A stretch of DNA of 64,000 nucleotides from Endomychus coccineus (lineage: Eukaryota; Arthropoda; Insecta; Coleoptera; Endomychidae), in contig OY294068.1 of the NCBI GenBank assembly GCA_958510875.1, forward strand, positions 33,646,297-33,710,296, written 5' to 3'. Within the stretch, counting starts at the first letter, position 1. Each line of letters begins with the position of its first letter. The notes under the pieces were generated by a model. The model was not told the DNA's origin. It did no database searches and saw only the letters and a program-made list of their open reading frames with translations. Of this stretch, positions 19,145 through 29,870 are shown piece by piece. The translations under genes and the position numbers were made by a program.

Positions 19145-19325
19145 TCTTGAAAAATCTTGGCTTCCGGATGGATTCCACGTCACAATAGCTCGAAACTGTT
19201 TTCAGTTCAAGCCTCGCCTCAAGCCTGCCCTGTAGATGTCACCTGTAATGGTTGGCGAAACGTCGGCATCAAGTCGAGTTATTGTGACGCGGATTCCATC
19301 CGGAAGCCAAGAATCTTCAACGGTA
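19145..19325. repeat. Palindromic arms at PLE 5' end
   Basis: Arms of about 50 bp (19145-19195 and 19272-19325) are inverted copies: both carry 'cttggcttccggatgga' and its complement. The loop carries the hammerhead-like core. A related single-arm copy is at 58978-59085. Confidence 0.75.
19210..19262 (+). ncRNA. Hammerhead-ribozyme-like core, degenerate
   Basis: 'cctgtagatg', then a short stem 'cacc-tgtaat-ggt', then 'ggcgaaacgtc'. Hammerhead ribozymes have CUGANGA, stem II, then GAAA, and Penelope-like elements are known to carry them in their terminal repeats. The first block is mutated here, so activity is doubtful. Confidence 0.4.
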
Positions 19326-19329
19326 TTCC

Positions 19330-20000
19330 TACTATTGACAATTCCAATGTTAACCCAAAAATTCCAAAAGGAGTTGAATATTATAAGACAGATAGGAATT
19401 AACAATAATTTCGACCACAATCTGATAGGTATTATGTTGAAAAAGATGAAATGCAATATTGCTGTTAAGGAAAGTTTCCCTCCAAATCTCAATAATTCGG
19501 AAAATCATGGAGACATTACATTGATTGGTAAATTTTGGAATGGTATTAAACGTGAATCAACTAATATGAATTTAAGTACTTCTTCCAAAACTACTAACAC
19601 ACTGGGACAAAATTCGAAAAATAATAAGATAAGTCAGAAGAAGGAGTGAAATTTAAAGTTTATGAGTTGAATTGTGGATCTTTGTCCAAGCATTTATGTA
19701 GATCAAAGGGATAGGTCTTTCTCCAGTAAAGTGTGTGAACATTTTAATACTCATAGGAATAACAAACTTGACTCCCTTTATGAAAGACAATTGTCAGAGA
19801 CAGTCCACCAATATGTTCAAAATTTCGAAATCTTACATGTTCTGAATAGAGGTAGACTTTTAGATAACTCAGAATACTTAGATATTATGAAATATAAGCA
19901 TAGTTATCTTTTACTGGAAAGACAGTTGGATTTTCACACTTACCGCTTCTTAGTATCTTCCCACTTGAACAACCTGTCGCAAACTAATTATTAGATATTA
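19330..20000 (+). pseudogene. Penelope-like element, RT tail and GIY-YIG endonuclease
   Basis: The plus frame from about 19330 reads FQKELNIIRQIGINNNFDHN, and later SKTTNTLGQNSKNNK, the connector between RT and endonuclease in PLEs (usual FKTxNTLGxxxKNNK). A frameshift follows near 19640. A second frame gives LCPSIYVDQRDRSFSSKVCE and NFEILHVLNRGRLLDN. This is a degraded GIY-YIG domain: YIGQT has become YVDQR, so the catalytic motif is damaged. The frame ends at 19994. A dead copy, distinct in family from the one at 16.8 kb. Confidence 0.8.
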
Positions 20001-20225
20001 GTACCTTAGTGTAAGCAGCCTGTATTCTTGTAATTCGTGAATTAACTGTAAGCAAGCTGAATTTCCAATCATTAAGTCATCTTTCATGGTCATTTTCTCT
20101 CCATGTATAAATAGCTAGTAATACTGTTGGAAGCTTAAATACCATTGTTCACCTGAAGAAGACACTGTGGCATGTTTGGTTTTATTTTTTATTTTTATGA
20201 TTAAAGTTTATTTTGAAAATTTTTA

Positions 20226-21200
20226 GGGTGTTTTTTTCAATGTAGTGTATATTTGTAATTAAAAACAATCACCCTTACTTACCCCCCCCCCCTACATTCA
20301 CTTCACTTCACAAATCCACTTTTAGTGGATAACGGTGACTGTTTCTTATTTATCGATGAATTATGTTTATGGATGAAGCCATATACGGAAACAATTTATA
20401 CGAAATGCATTAGTTAGATTAAGTAAATCCTACATTTCAAAGTAGCAGTTTCACGATATCGCATCCTATCTGCGAGTGATACTAAATCCGCAAGAATAAA
20501 CTAACCGAAGGGAATTGTGAAATTTAAGTGTTAAGATTGTGCTTTTATATCTCACGATTATAGCTCTGGGGTTGTCCGGAGATTTGTGAATTAGACTAAA
20601 GGTACCATGAAATAGGGTTAGCAGAATATAATGATTAGATCTTCATTGTGGATTTTGTAAAATTGACCACATAAACGTTTAATATGTTACATATATTTTA
20701 CACTGGATTTCTTTCCTCCGTATTCAATGTTATTCCTACTCCTTCAAATTCCAACATAAAACTTTTTCCACTTTCGATTTCATTCATATCTTCAAAATAG
20801 ATGAGCTAAAATTGGAAAACCTGCATTATATTTTTGTTCATCCTGATTTCAATGATTTATCTGAGATAAAATATCATAAATTCAAGCACTTTAGATATGG
20901 TTATGATAGAGAGAAAAGCTTGTAGTAGAAAACGCTTAAAAATTGTATTATAAAAGCGTATATCCTCAGTCGACTTAGAAAATAAGTTCGGTCATGAACA
21001 AGCTAATATAACATTATTTTAGGTTATTTCATTGAACAAGCAAGGTATTCATTTGTTATGTACTATGACTTACGAGTTCATTTACCTCTCTAGAACATTG
21101 TAGAAGGGTAGGAGATCTCTCCCTTTTCTATATATATTTCCATGATCGGTGTTCATCAGAAATCTCTGTTGTTATACCACGAGAGATTCCAGATAGGCCA
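20226..21200. other. Unassigned sequence with poly-C run
   Basis: A run of 12 C at about 20281-20292 stands out. Nothing else is recognised. Confidence 0.45.
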
Positions 21201-21214
21201 TTGATACATCTTCT

Positions 21215-21310
21215 GACGATGAACGTGAGACCGAAACGTACGTAAAGACGAAAATAGTGAACATAAGTATTATATGTTGAATATTTCCCGAGAATTTATA
21301 TATTCCTGAC
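21215..21310 (+). ncRNA. Hammerhead-like core at a PLE end
   Basis: 'ctgacgatgaacgtgagacc' followed by 'gaaacgtacgt'. The stem II candidate gaac-gtga-gacc is imperfect. The same block with variants occurs at 22190 and 52018. No PLE coding sequence is adjacent on the left. Confidence 0.4.
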
Positions 21311-21589
21311 TCTACCCTATTTCCTTAGCTATATACACAAAGGGGCAGGGACCCACATCTGCTATTTTATTGCAGGTAGGCCATCTTGACAAGTGATAAA
21401 TGATCCTTAGACCTGCTAAGGGTAATCAACCACTAACGGTACATACTGCAAAATTCTTTTATCTGACAAAATATATTTCTAGTTCATACACCAAACATAG
21501 GAACATATGCCACAGATGTAACAAATACATAAACATAACTAAACATTGTAAGCAATGCGTTGTACAATATCAATAATGATGCTTGAGTC

Positions 21590-21700
21590 AGGTATGAATT
21601 ATATGTAAATTCTAACACAAATGTTCACTATAGTTTCGGCTTTATATACAATTTGGTCTCTCGACCATCATCAGAAAAGGTTTAAAAACTGAATTACGTT
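21590..21700 (-). repeat. PLE terminal fragment, minus strand
   Basis: The minus strand reads 'ctgatgatggtcgagagacc', a good hammerhead-type first half with a ggtc-gaga-gacc stem, then an insertion, then 'gccgaaac' and a tail matching 52050-52110 ('aatttacatataatt'). It is the inverse of the PLE end at 52.0 kb. Confidence 0.55.
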
Positions 21701-21709
21701 AATAAAGCA

Positions 21710-22250
21710 TGGTTTTCCTCGAATTATTGGAACTGATGTACAATCATTGAGTCAAATTGATAGAAATTTTATTAAATAAACACTTGCAAATTTCTACATA
21801 TTTCTGCATGATGATTAAAATTGTGTTTATATAGAAAAATGATACAATAAATCAGTAATACCAGTACAGCAATGACCTTTTCTATCGTAGTCATAATATT
21901 CTGAGCACATCTGTTTAACATTGTACCTGATTGGCACGAGAGGATTTTTGTTGCCAGATCAGAGTTGATTGGATCATTTTGCCTCTTTCTTGAGATATGA
22001 CATCTTCAACTATGGAAACATCACTTTGTAGGACTTTTCTAATACACATTCCTATATTTTACATATTAATCATTTATGTTTCGTTCGTTGTTGCGACACA
22101 GACATTTTTAATTGAAATTGATGCGATATTAACAGTCTCAGTGCTTAGTGCAATTAGTTTGAGGAATCCTGCGTTTAAGTGAGGCCTTCTTTTGATGATC
22201 GTGAGACCGAAATGTACGTAAGGGCAGAAGTATAGTAAACATGTGTGTTA
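21710..22250 (+). repeat. PLE 3' region, second copy of the 51.6-52.1 kb sequence
   Basis: Aligns with 51590-52080: shared blocks are 'tcattgagtcaaatt', 'cacttgcaaatttctac' and a terminal 'gatgatcgtgagaccgaaa' core at 22190-22215. In the other copy these follow a PLE endonuclease remnant, so this is the 3' untranslated part of that PLE family. No coding part remains here. Confidence 0.6.
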
Positions 22251-22270
22251 ATGGGACCCATTTACCGTGA

Positions 22271-22757
22271 TGTATATAAGTAGGTATGAAGCAACCTTGG
22301 CCAGACAGTCTTATCAGATGTCGGTGTGCATTGTCACAGTATTACCGGCTGATATGATGAAGGTCACAGGATATTACCGACATAAAGGTTGAAGGTTACT
22401 GTATTACCGGCTGAAAGCACGTGTTGAATGTTGAAGCACGTGTCAAACACATATCTGATTGTAGCAGCACGTGTCAAACACGTGTCGGAATTTTGGAACT
22501 CTTATCAAAACAAGTGTCTGAATGCTGGAACACGTGTCTGAATGTTAAAGTACGTGTCAAACACGTGTCTGAATGTTGAAACACGTGTTTGACACGTGCT
22601 TTCGGCCGGTAATACAGTGACCTCTATCCTCTCGGTCAGTAATACAGTGACGTCATCGTGTTATCTCCAACCTCTCAGCCGGTAATACACTGACAATGCT
22701 TACCGACATCTGATAAGACTCTCTGGCCAAGGTTGCAGCGTACTTACTTACATACTT
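22271..22757. mobile_element. Fold-back element with CACGTG array
   Basis: Terminal arms begin 'gcaaccttggccagacagtc' at 22291 and end in the complementary 'ctggccaaggttgc' at 22736, with weaker pairing outward to about 22271 and 22757. The arms continue inward with 'ttatcagatgtcggt' and 'accgacatctgataa', and repeated 'tattaccggctga' and its complement. The centre (22411-22600) holds about eight CACGTG hexamers within 'cacgtgtcaaacacgtgtc'-type units. No coding capacity. It is a non-autonomous fold-back or TIR element. Target duplication not certain. Confidence 0.75.
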
Positions 22758-24289
22758 ATACATATCAATACAATCTTGAAAAGATAGTATTGGAGTGTAT
22801 TTGAACGGTAGTCGTTCATATAGCATGTAACTATGGGTAAGGAGGTAGGCGGTGTTGCCTTTTTTACTTGTATTAAAATCTGCATTGAGGCTGTACTCAA
22901 TAGCCAACATGGAGACAAATAACGGCGTGGCTTAACAGAGGAGTAGTTCCATTATCGTACACATTCTATTTTATTATTATGATGATTGATGCACTCAAGG
23001 TTATAATCTTGTAGTAAATTGGTAAAAAGCCGTTTTGCTATTGTATTCATAAGTTTATCATCGGAATTACGATATAATGTTGATTTTGATATTTTTATGC
23101 TGCTCAATTTGAATTTTCCATTATACCTGTTATTATTGACTATTCTTTTATTTATCCTCATAGTTTACTTTGCCAGAATCAATAGTGCCTGAAGCTTTAT
23201 TCGAAAACATAAGCAAATTTTCGCTGCGGTAGCGCCCTAATTTTATGAAATAAATCCTGAAGGAAACGTATCTCTATTGGAACCCCAAAGTAATCTAGAG
23301 TGTGCTCCTTTTGGGATCATCAATACATTATTTTCCTTTGTGTTGAGCTAGATTGGCACTAGAGATTACAGCAAAAGCTTACTAAAGCTTACAAATGTTG
23401 TAGAGTGGGGTTTTTGTTTTACATGGGCAGTCAATGCAAGAATGTTTTATTCTACCTGAGACGTATTAACTTGAAAACAAGCGACTATAAGAATGATTTG
23501 TTATGAAAACGCCATATTAATATAATATTTTGAATGACCCTATTATATCTTGAAAACATAAATTACAGATAAAAATATATGAACGTTTTTAATAATTTTA
23601 TGGATGTGTATTCCTGTAGTTTGCTGCGTTCTCTCCGATTTCCGCCATTTTCATATTCCGCAGTTTCTCATTATTATTCAAATCGTTTGACATTCGCAGT
23701 GGCCAACTGCGCTACAAGATAATGATATTAGCTCACACCACAGGTGCGAATAATTTTAGAGTGCGTAATTGTCATTTGCAAATCAATCATTATTGGACCA
23801 ACGTTTTAGGCTATACATACTTTATCAGTTTCCGAACTCACACATTGAGCTTCATACATTTTGCATGCTTTCAGTTCATAGACAAGCCCTCTGAGAGTGT
23901 GTTCGAGAATTTATTACATGCAAACGTATCAATTATTGGAGACATTTTTAGGGTTCGATTATTTCAGCATACATTTCAAATATTCAATTGACGTTTATAA
24001 AATCATTCGCACTTCTATCTGAAACAACATTTCTACAGACTTTTTTTACACTAATTTTACAATCTATCAATGTTAAAATATCATATTCAAAGTTTTTCTT
24101 ACAATGTGGGTAAGTTTCATAATTCCATTCCTGTGAAATTTGCCCCAAAATATAAAAAAAAATATTTGAAGGTCTGTTGGCAAAGCAGCAGTGACAATGT
24201 ATGGTGGCTCGATTTCTTCATGGTTATGGTATATACATATAGGTTTTTTCTTTAATTATTATTAGGATGGCATCAACGATACCTGTTCG
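22758..24289. other. Unassigned sequence
   Basis: Short frames (22653-22910 and 22952-23161 minus, 23722-23991 and 24070-24255 plus) show no known motif and have no neighbours that would support them. Confidence 0.45.
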
Positions 24290-24488
24290 CAGGTTAGTGT
24301 GAAAATTGATCGAAGGAAAACGTTAATTTTATATCTTGTATGGCATGTGCATTTTCTCCTGGTTGGGTTTTGAAAGTTAGCTGAACCCCTCCCTTTCATT
24401 ATTTACTATTTTGCTCCCACCTCTCATAACTTGTTTCTATGTAAGAATGTAAATATTTAATAAAGTCAAATTATTATTATTATTATAT
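24290..24488 (+). repeat. LINE 3' end with (att)n tail
   Basis: 'aatatttaataaagtcaaa' followed by six or more 'att' units at 24470-24488. An AATAAA-like signal followed by a trinucleotide tail is typical of the 3' end of jockey- or CR1-like LINEs. No coding part is recognisable upstream. Confidence 0.5.
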
Positions 24489-24896
24489 AATTCAATTTAC
24501 ACTATCACCCTTTTTCATTCAGAATTATAACTTAACCAAAGCACTTCAACTGCGATGCAGCCATTATCAAAGACGAATGTAAACTGAATCTAAGCTAAGA
24601 TTATGAAAGAAAGCGAAATATCTATAATGGTCAAATATGATGAAAAATGGATATTGGCAATCCGTAATGAAGCTACAATTATGCTAATTCTAATGAATAA
24701 AAGTGTTATATATACTTCTTGGCTGAAATAAGCATCAAATATTCCAGGTAGTCAATAATCCTATTGGTAAGCAAACAATTACTTATAAATTCGTATTCCT
24801 GGAGTTGATCTGAGGTTTATCGAACTACTTGTAATGGTACATTGTTTTTGATAAGAGATAATTCAAAATGCAATGGACGATCTGTATGTTTATATA

Positions 24897-27067
24897 CAAG
24901 GTGTTCCATCTCAGACGAGCCACCCCGTATATTTCTTATCCCATAGTGAGTGGAAAAATCTCCCGAAACACGTCGAATGGTTTTGTTTGGGGGACATCTT
25001 TTGACGTATATTTGAGGCTTGAACGAGCAACCCCCTAATAGGGGGCGCTTCAACCCCTCAAAATTGGATAGGAGAGAGGGGTTGAGTGATACGTCATTTG
25101 AAAGGTTTTGGAAGCCTCTTTACAACGGTGTATGAAAAACGTAAATTTGATGAACCGTTTTCGCCAAAAAGTAATTTTGTTGCTCGAATGCGCCACCTCG
25201 AATATTTTGGTTATTTGTACAATGTACAAGCTTTATTATTAAGCCTTTTTTACAAATTTAAACAATCTTCGAAAAATCACATTCGTAAAAAAATTGAATT
25301 GTGTTGTCATCCTTACAATGAAAAAAATTTAATCTGCGTGTTTAAATCAAATGTTCAAATTGTCCTGCATTGACTTCCATACAATAATACAATCTTGACT
25401 GAAAACCGTCTCCAACATGGTTCAGCATAATTGGAGTTATTTGACGACACTCATTTACAATTCGTTGGTGTAGTTGGTCCAAATTTTCAGGCTGAGTCAC
25501 AAAAATCTTGGACTTAAGATGTCCCCACAAGAAGAAGTCTAGAGGGTTTAGGTCAGGAGATCGGGCAAGCCATTCCGTAGGACCTCTTCTTCCAATCCAA
25601 CGACCGGGGTATTGCAAATTGAGGTATTGGCGAACTGGTGCGGCGTAGTGAGGAGGAGCTCCGTCTTATTGGAAATGCAATTGTTGTTCAAGTAGTAGAG
25701 GATCGTTTTCTAATTGTTCAGTTATTAACGGATCAATCGCATTCACCAACATTTCAAGATACATTTCGCCATTTAAATTACCAGGAATGAACAGAGGTCC
25801 AATTAGGTGGTCTCCCAAAATTCCTACCCAAACGTTAAGCTTCTCCCGATGTTGAGTGTGAGCTTCTCGAAATACATCAGGATTCGTATCGCTCCAAATT
25901 CTACAATTATGCCGGTTAACCTTTCCATTAAGTGAAAAAGTGCATTCGTCAGAAAAGCAAACGTTGTACAAGAAATTTGGGTTATTGTTGATACGCTCGA
26001 CCATAATTTCGCAAAACCCTTGCGATCACAACCATCATCATTTAATTCCTGAATTAATTTAATTTTGTACGGATGGAACTTGTGTTTATGTGAAATTCTG
26101 AAAACGTTAGATTGGCCAATACCGGAAGCTGCAGAAAGTTGTCGTACATATTGCGTGTCTGGCATAAGTTGGACATGTCCCAATAGCGCCACAGCTGCTC
26201 CTCCATCATTAACAATTCCAACGGGTGCCCTTTTTTTATCCATTACTGAACCCGTCTCCACAAATTTTGAAATCAATTCCATCACGTACTTATGGCGAAC
26301 GCTACGTTCGTGATGGTTTTCGTTAAATATCCTTGCAGCCGCTCGGGCATAATTTTGATTTTGGTAATAAAGGCTAACCAGCTCAACACGTTCTTGCAAT
26401 GTGTACACTATTTTTTTTTTAATTTTAAACAAATCAGCAAAGTAGTAACTCAACAGATTGATTTAAATCATGAAATTATCGAAGAAACGATAAACACCTT
26501 CTAAGAACAAAAAATGAAGGCAACATAAGGAAATGTTTTGCTGTTTTTCTATTTATCAGTTTGAAAGAATGTATTATTGTATGGAAGTCAATGGAGGACA
26601 ATTTGAACATTTGATTTAAACACGCAGAATTAATTTTTTTCACTGTAAGCATGACAACACAATTTAAGTTTTTTACGAATGTGATTTTTTGAAGATTGTT
26701 TAAGTTTGTAAAAAAAGTTTAATAAAAATGAGCTTGTACATTGTACAAATAACCAAAATATTCAAGGTGGCGCATTCGAGCAACAAAATTAATTTTTGGC
26801 GGAAACGGTTCATCAATTCCACGTTTTTCATACACCGTTGTAAAGAGGCTTCCAAGACCTTTCAAATGACGTATCACTCAACCCCTCTCCCCTATTCAAT
26901 TTTGGGGGGTTGAAGCGCCCCCTATTAGGGGGTTGTTCGTTCAAGCCTCAAATATACGTCAAAAGATATCCCTCAAACAAAATCATTCGACGTATTTCGG
27001 GAGATTTTTCCACTCACTATGGGATAAGAAATATACGGGGTGGCTCGTCTGAGATGGAACACCTTGT
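24897..27067 (-). mobile_element. Long-TIR Tc1/mariner-type transposon, copy 1
   Basis: 2171 bp between TA dinucleotides (24895-24896 and 27068-27069). Terminal inverted repeats of about 495 bp (24897-25390 and 26571-27067) begin 'caaggtgttccatctcagac'. The transposase lies on the minus strand and is broken. The same family recurs at 61088-63277, and a related family is intact at 35873-38131. Confidence 0.9.
25345..26456 (-). pseudogene. DD41D-type transposase, broken
   Basis: The N-terminal frame (from 26453) has a DUF4817-like helix-turn-helix: NYARAAARIFNE, then MELISKFVETGSV, then RQLSAASGIGQSNVFRI as the second HTH. A frameshift near 26010 moves the frame to FLYNVCFSDECTF, where SDE carries the first catalytic Asp, and KLNVWVGILGDHLIGPLF. 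A stop (TAA) replaces Gln immediately before the second catalytic Asp at about 25665. The last part has WLARSPDLNPLDFFLWGHLK with the third Asp. I count 41 residues between the second and third Asp. The stop codon and final residues (YYCMEVNAGQFEHLI) lie inside the left TIR. At least two lesions, so inactive. Confidence 0.85.
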
Positions 27068-27069
27068 AT

Positions 27070-27603
27070 ATCTTTAACTTCTACTGTAGCGAATAGCGGT
27101 TCGCCGCTATGTTTTAAGAGAGAAAGACTTGATTTTGTAATTGTGTGACCAGTTTGTAAGACATGGTTTGATCCTATATAATATTCATCTCAGTTATTGC
27201 ACCTGATTTTGGATACACCTGATTTATCTGAAATTTTACTGAACATGTTATCGAGTAAGTGTGTTGATTTAGATTTCATTCAAATGCAGGTTCAACATTA
27301 ACTCTCTTGAATGTGTATGTTAGTTTATTAGCGAAGACTATAAGTGGATGGATACATGAAAGATAAAACAAGAAAATTTACTTTTTTAAATACCACTTTA
27401 TTTAAAATATTATTCATTGCAATTTTAAATTCTACAGTTACAATTGCAATCAAGATTCTTTCAAATAAAGTTATATTCAACGAAGTAAAATTTCTTGTTT
27501 CTATCTTTAAAAATGGAATATCACAAAGTTACGGACGGTTTCATTCAAATTCTAATATATGAAAGAGTTGATAATTGTGGATACACTATGACAGTGATGA
27601 TCA
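27070..27603. other. Unassigned sequence
   Basis: A plus-strand frame at 27344-27562 is hydrophobic but has no recognised motif and is probably chance. Confidence 0.45.
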
Positions 27604-27753
27604 CGAAATAATCACCCTTATACACTAAAAATACTATAAACGTACTAAGGACCAGATTAGAGTTAAGTGTTTACTCTTATGATAGCTACTTAGTAGCTGA
27701 AAGGTCCTTAGTACGTTAATAATATTTTTAGTGTATAAAGGTGATTATTACGT
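27604..27753. mobile_element. Short hairpin MITE
   Basis: About 46-bp arms (27608-27655 and the complement at 27705-27750) carry 'ttatacactaaaaatact' and 'gtactaaggacc', and enclose about 50 bp. The whole unit folds into one hairpin of 150 bp. No coding capacity. The superfamily is unknown. Confidence 0.75.
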
Positions 27754-28049
27754 ATAATTGAATGACTTGAACTTCTTGATGTTATTTGATGCAGGTCTAA
27801 GTTTGGTGTATGTTTTCAGTTGAATTCGTCGTTTTTGTTTGCTTATTTATTGGTTTGTTAAAGATTTATCGCTATTGAGCTCTTTGAGCTAAGAATACGT
27901 ATTCAATAACCTATTTTCAAGACTATTGAAACAAACAATTTTATGACTCCACTCTAAAACAGAGTCAGACGAGATATATCTATTGGTATGAGTACGCTCG
28001 TGTATATATATCAAATGTCAAAGAATAACCTGATTTGATTATTTTAATG

Positions 28050-28200
28050 TCCAGAAGGAGAATTGCGGTATCAACCACTTATTCTAGGGTTCATCATCTA
28101 GAATGTTCAAAAATGCATCTATGTAGATGTTTTTATCCATGATGGCAAAAATATCATCAACGTATCTGAACCAAAGGAAATAGTTTTGATCCTTTTCAAA
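28050..28200 (-). pseudogene. Penelope-like RT active-site scrap
   Basis: Minus-strand translation LWFRYVDDIFAIMDKNIYID, followed by FLNILDDEP, matches the PLE reverse transcriptase catalytic motif (RYVDDIFAI). Only about 50 residues survive. It abuts the mariner C-terminus at about 28200. Confidence 0.75.
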
Positions 28201-28830
28201 GTGACTTTCCCCTCAGCCAATAAGGGCATTTCATGCAGTGGGAATTAGGTGATAAACCTATCGTCACTTGTATATCTGAAAGGCTATTTGACTTGAGCCA
28301 TTCTTTCAAAAATTTCAAAGTGGTGACCCGTACAACGTTTTTTTTTTTAATTTTTGATACCTTCCAAATAATACAATGTCGGCAATCCATGAAAATAGTC
28401 GTTTGTTTCAGCAATGACCTCATCCTTGGAGAAAAATCTTCTTCCGCCGAACCATTTCTTCAAGTTTGGAAATAGGTAATAATCGCAGTGGGGCCAAATC
28501 TAGAGAATATGGTGGATGACGGAACAATTCGTTGCGTAATTCATGCAATTTTGCTGCGACTGGGGACCTGTAAATCGGGTCGAATCGATTTAAGACCTCT
28601 GTATAATATACGCTGGTGATCGTTTTGCCCTCTTCAAGGTAATCGATATGGACGATACCGTGTGCATCTCGAAGAACTGTCACAATTACTTTGTTGGCCA
28701 ATGAACCCACTTTGGTTTTTTCCGGCTCAGATTCACCAAGACAAGTTCACTGTTTCGAATGTTCTTTGGTCTCTGGTGTATTGTTGTAGTATAGGAATCT
28801 TCCATCCCTATAACAGATTACCTAAAATGC
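28201..28830 (-). pseudogene. mariner transposase, C-terminal half
   Basis: On the minus strand SEPEKTKVGSLANKVIVTVL is followed by RDAHGIVHIDYLEEGKTITS, the core of mariner transposases (usual form WDAHGIIFIDYLEKGKTINS). Then come AKLHELRNELFRHPPYSLDL and, in another frame, EVIAETNDYFHGLPTLYYLE, the C-terminal helix region. The middle catalytic Asp block (HQDNA) is missing, and the last catalytic Asp lies in a damaged block. With 29331-29760 it makes up most of one element, split by foreign DNA. Confidence 0.85.
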
Positions 28831-29330
28831 CCAAATCATAGAATGCGACCTTATATCTATTAGTAATGTTATCAAGCATATGTTGATAACTCATAACTGA
28901 TCCAAAAACAATATGTTTACTGTTACATATTGTTTAGCACAAGCTAACCTTGACATAGAGAGCAGAGTATCTCGAGGTAGTTATTGATAAATCGATGTAT
29001 ATGCTAAGACTAGATTAACTAGGTCATAATAACAATAACATCACATTACATTATTATTTATATCATAAGTAGAGCACAAGCATATCGTAATAATTAGAAT
29101 AATCAAAGACATCATATTGAGAGATTGGTAATGATCACTCATCGTGTACATTAGTATTTGTACTATTATTATTTCGTAGAGCAAGACATCAAGTCGTAAT
29201 GACGTCCAGCTCTACATTAAGTAAAGTATAGCTTTTATAAGTGTGTGTTCGAATTACTATGCCTCCACCAGGACCACGGGTCAGCTTAGGGCAAACAGCC
29301 CCGACTTTAAGAGCTGATCCCCACATTGTG
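28831..29330. other. Unrelated DNA inside the mariner
   Basis: About 500 bp separate the two mariner halves and have no mariner similarity. It contains AT-rich sequence and a GC-richer stretch at 29265-29330 ('ccaccaggaccacgg'). It may be a nested insertion. I see no clear terminal repeats. Confidence 0.5.
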
Positions 29331-29870
29331 ATGGATATGTGTTTCGTCTACCATCTGCCATCTGACGGATAGCTTTCTCATATTTAAAAATGTATGTAAA
29401 ATATTCCGTACTCGTTAGATTGAGATGCCTGTAGCCTCATCAATCTCGTGTACTTTAACTTGCCGATCATATCATACCATAGATTTTTTCGACAATTTCT
29501 GGCGTTGTAACCTCAACTGGATGACTAGAACGTTCGTCGCCATCTTTTGTGATCATACTACTACAACGAAAATCAATAAGCCACTTGTAAATAGTTCTAA
29601 TCGATGGTGAGGATTCCACATAATGTTTAACAAGCAATGCTTTGGTTTGTGTAATGTTTTTTCCACGAAATAAATAATGTTTAATTCACTCTTTTCCAAG
29701 TTTACTGAAAACTTCAAGGTTGCTTGCTTTCAATGGGTGTCAAAACAGATCTGAATATTAGTCTAAAAATTTTGAAGCGTTTTAGTTGAAGATGGTTTAT
29801 CACAAATGTCACATGGGATATTCGTTTGAGGGGTCATCTGTTTTAATTTTCAGGGACTTTCACAAGCTAG
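29331..29870 (-). pseudogene. mariner transposase, N-terminal half
   Basis: Minus-strand translation TKALLVKHYVESSPSIRTIY runs into KWLIDFRCSSM and VEVTTPEIVEKIYGM, then after a frame change DRQVKVHEIDEATGISI, a stop, and RVRNILHTFLNMRKLSVRWQ. These are the paired helix-turn-helix regions of mariner. About 29803-29861 matches the element end seen at 3705-3760. Confidence 0.85.

Larger units (their letters stand above)
19020..20225 (+). mobile_element. Penelope-like element with inverted terminal copy
   Basis: The right end (about 20130-20220: 'cacctgaagaagacactgtgg' then an AT-rich tract) is found again in inverted orientation at the left end (about 19025-19110). Inverted partial terminal repeats at a truncated 5' end are characteristic of Penelope-like elements. 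Between them lie a hammerhead-like core and the C-terminal coding remnant. Confidence 0.65.

Noticed and set aside
22411..22600. Regular short repeats that could suggest a CRISPR-like array
   Set aside because: Units are palindromic CACGTG variants without uniform spacers and lie in a fold-back element of an insect genome.
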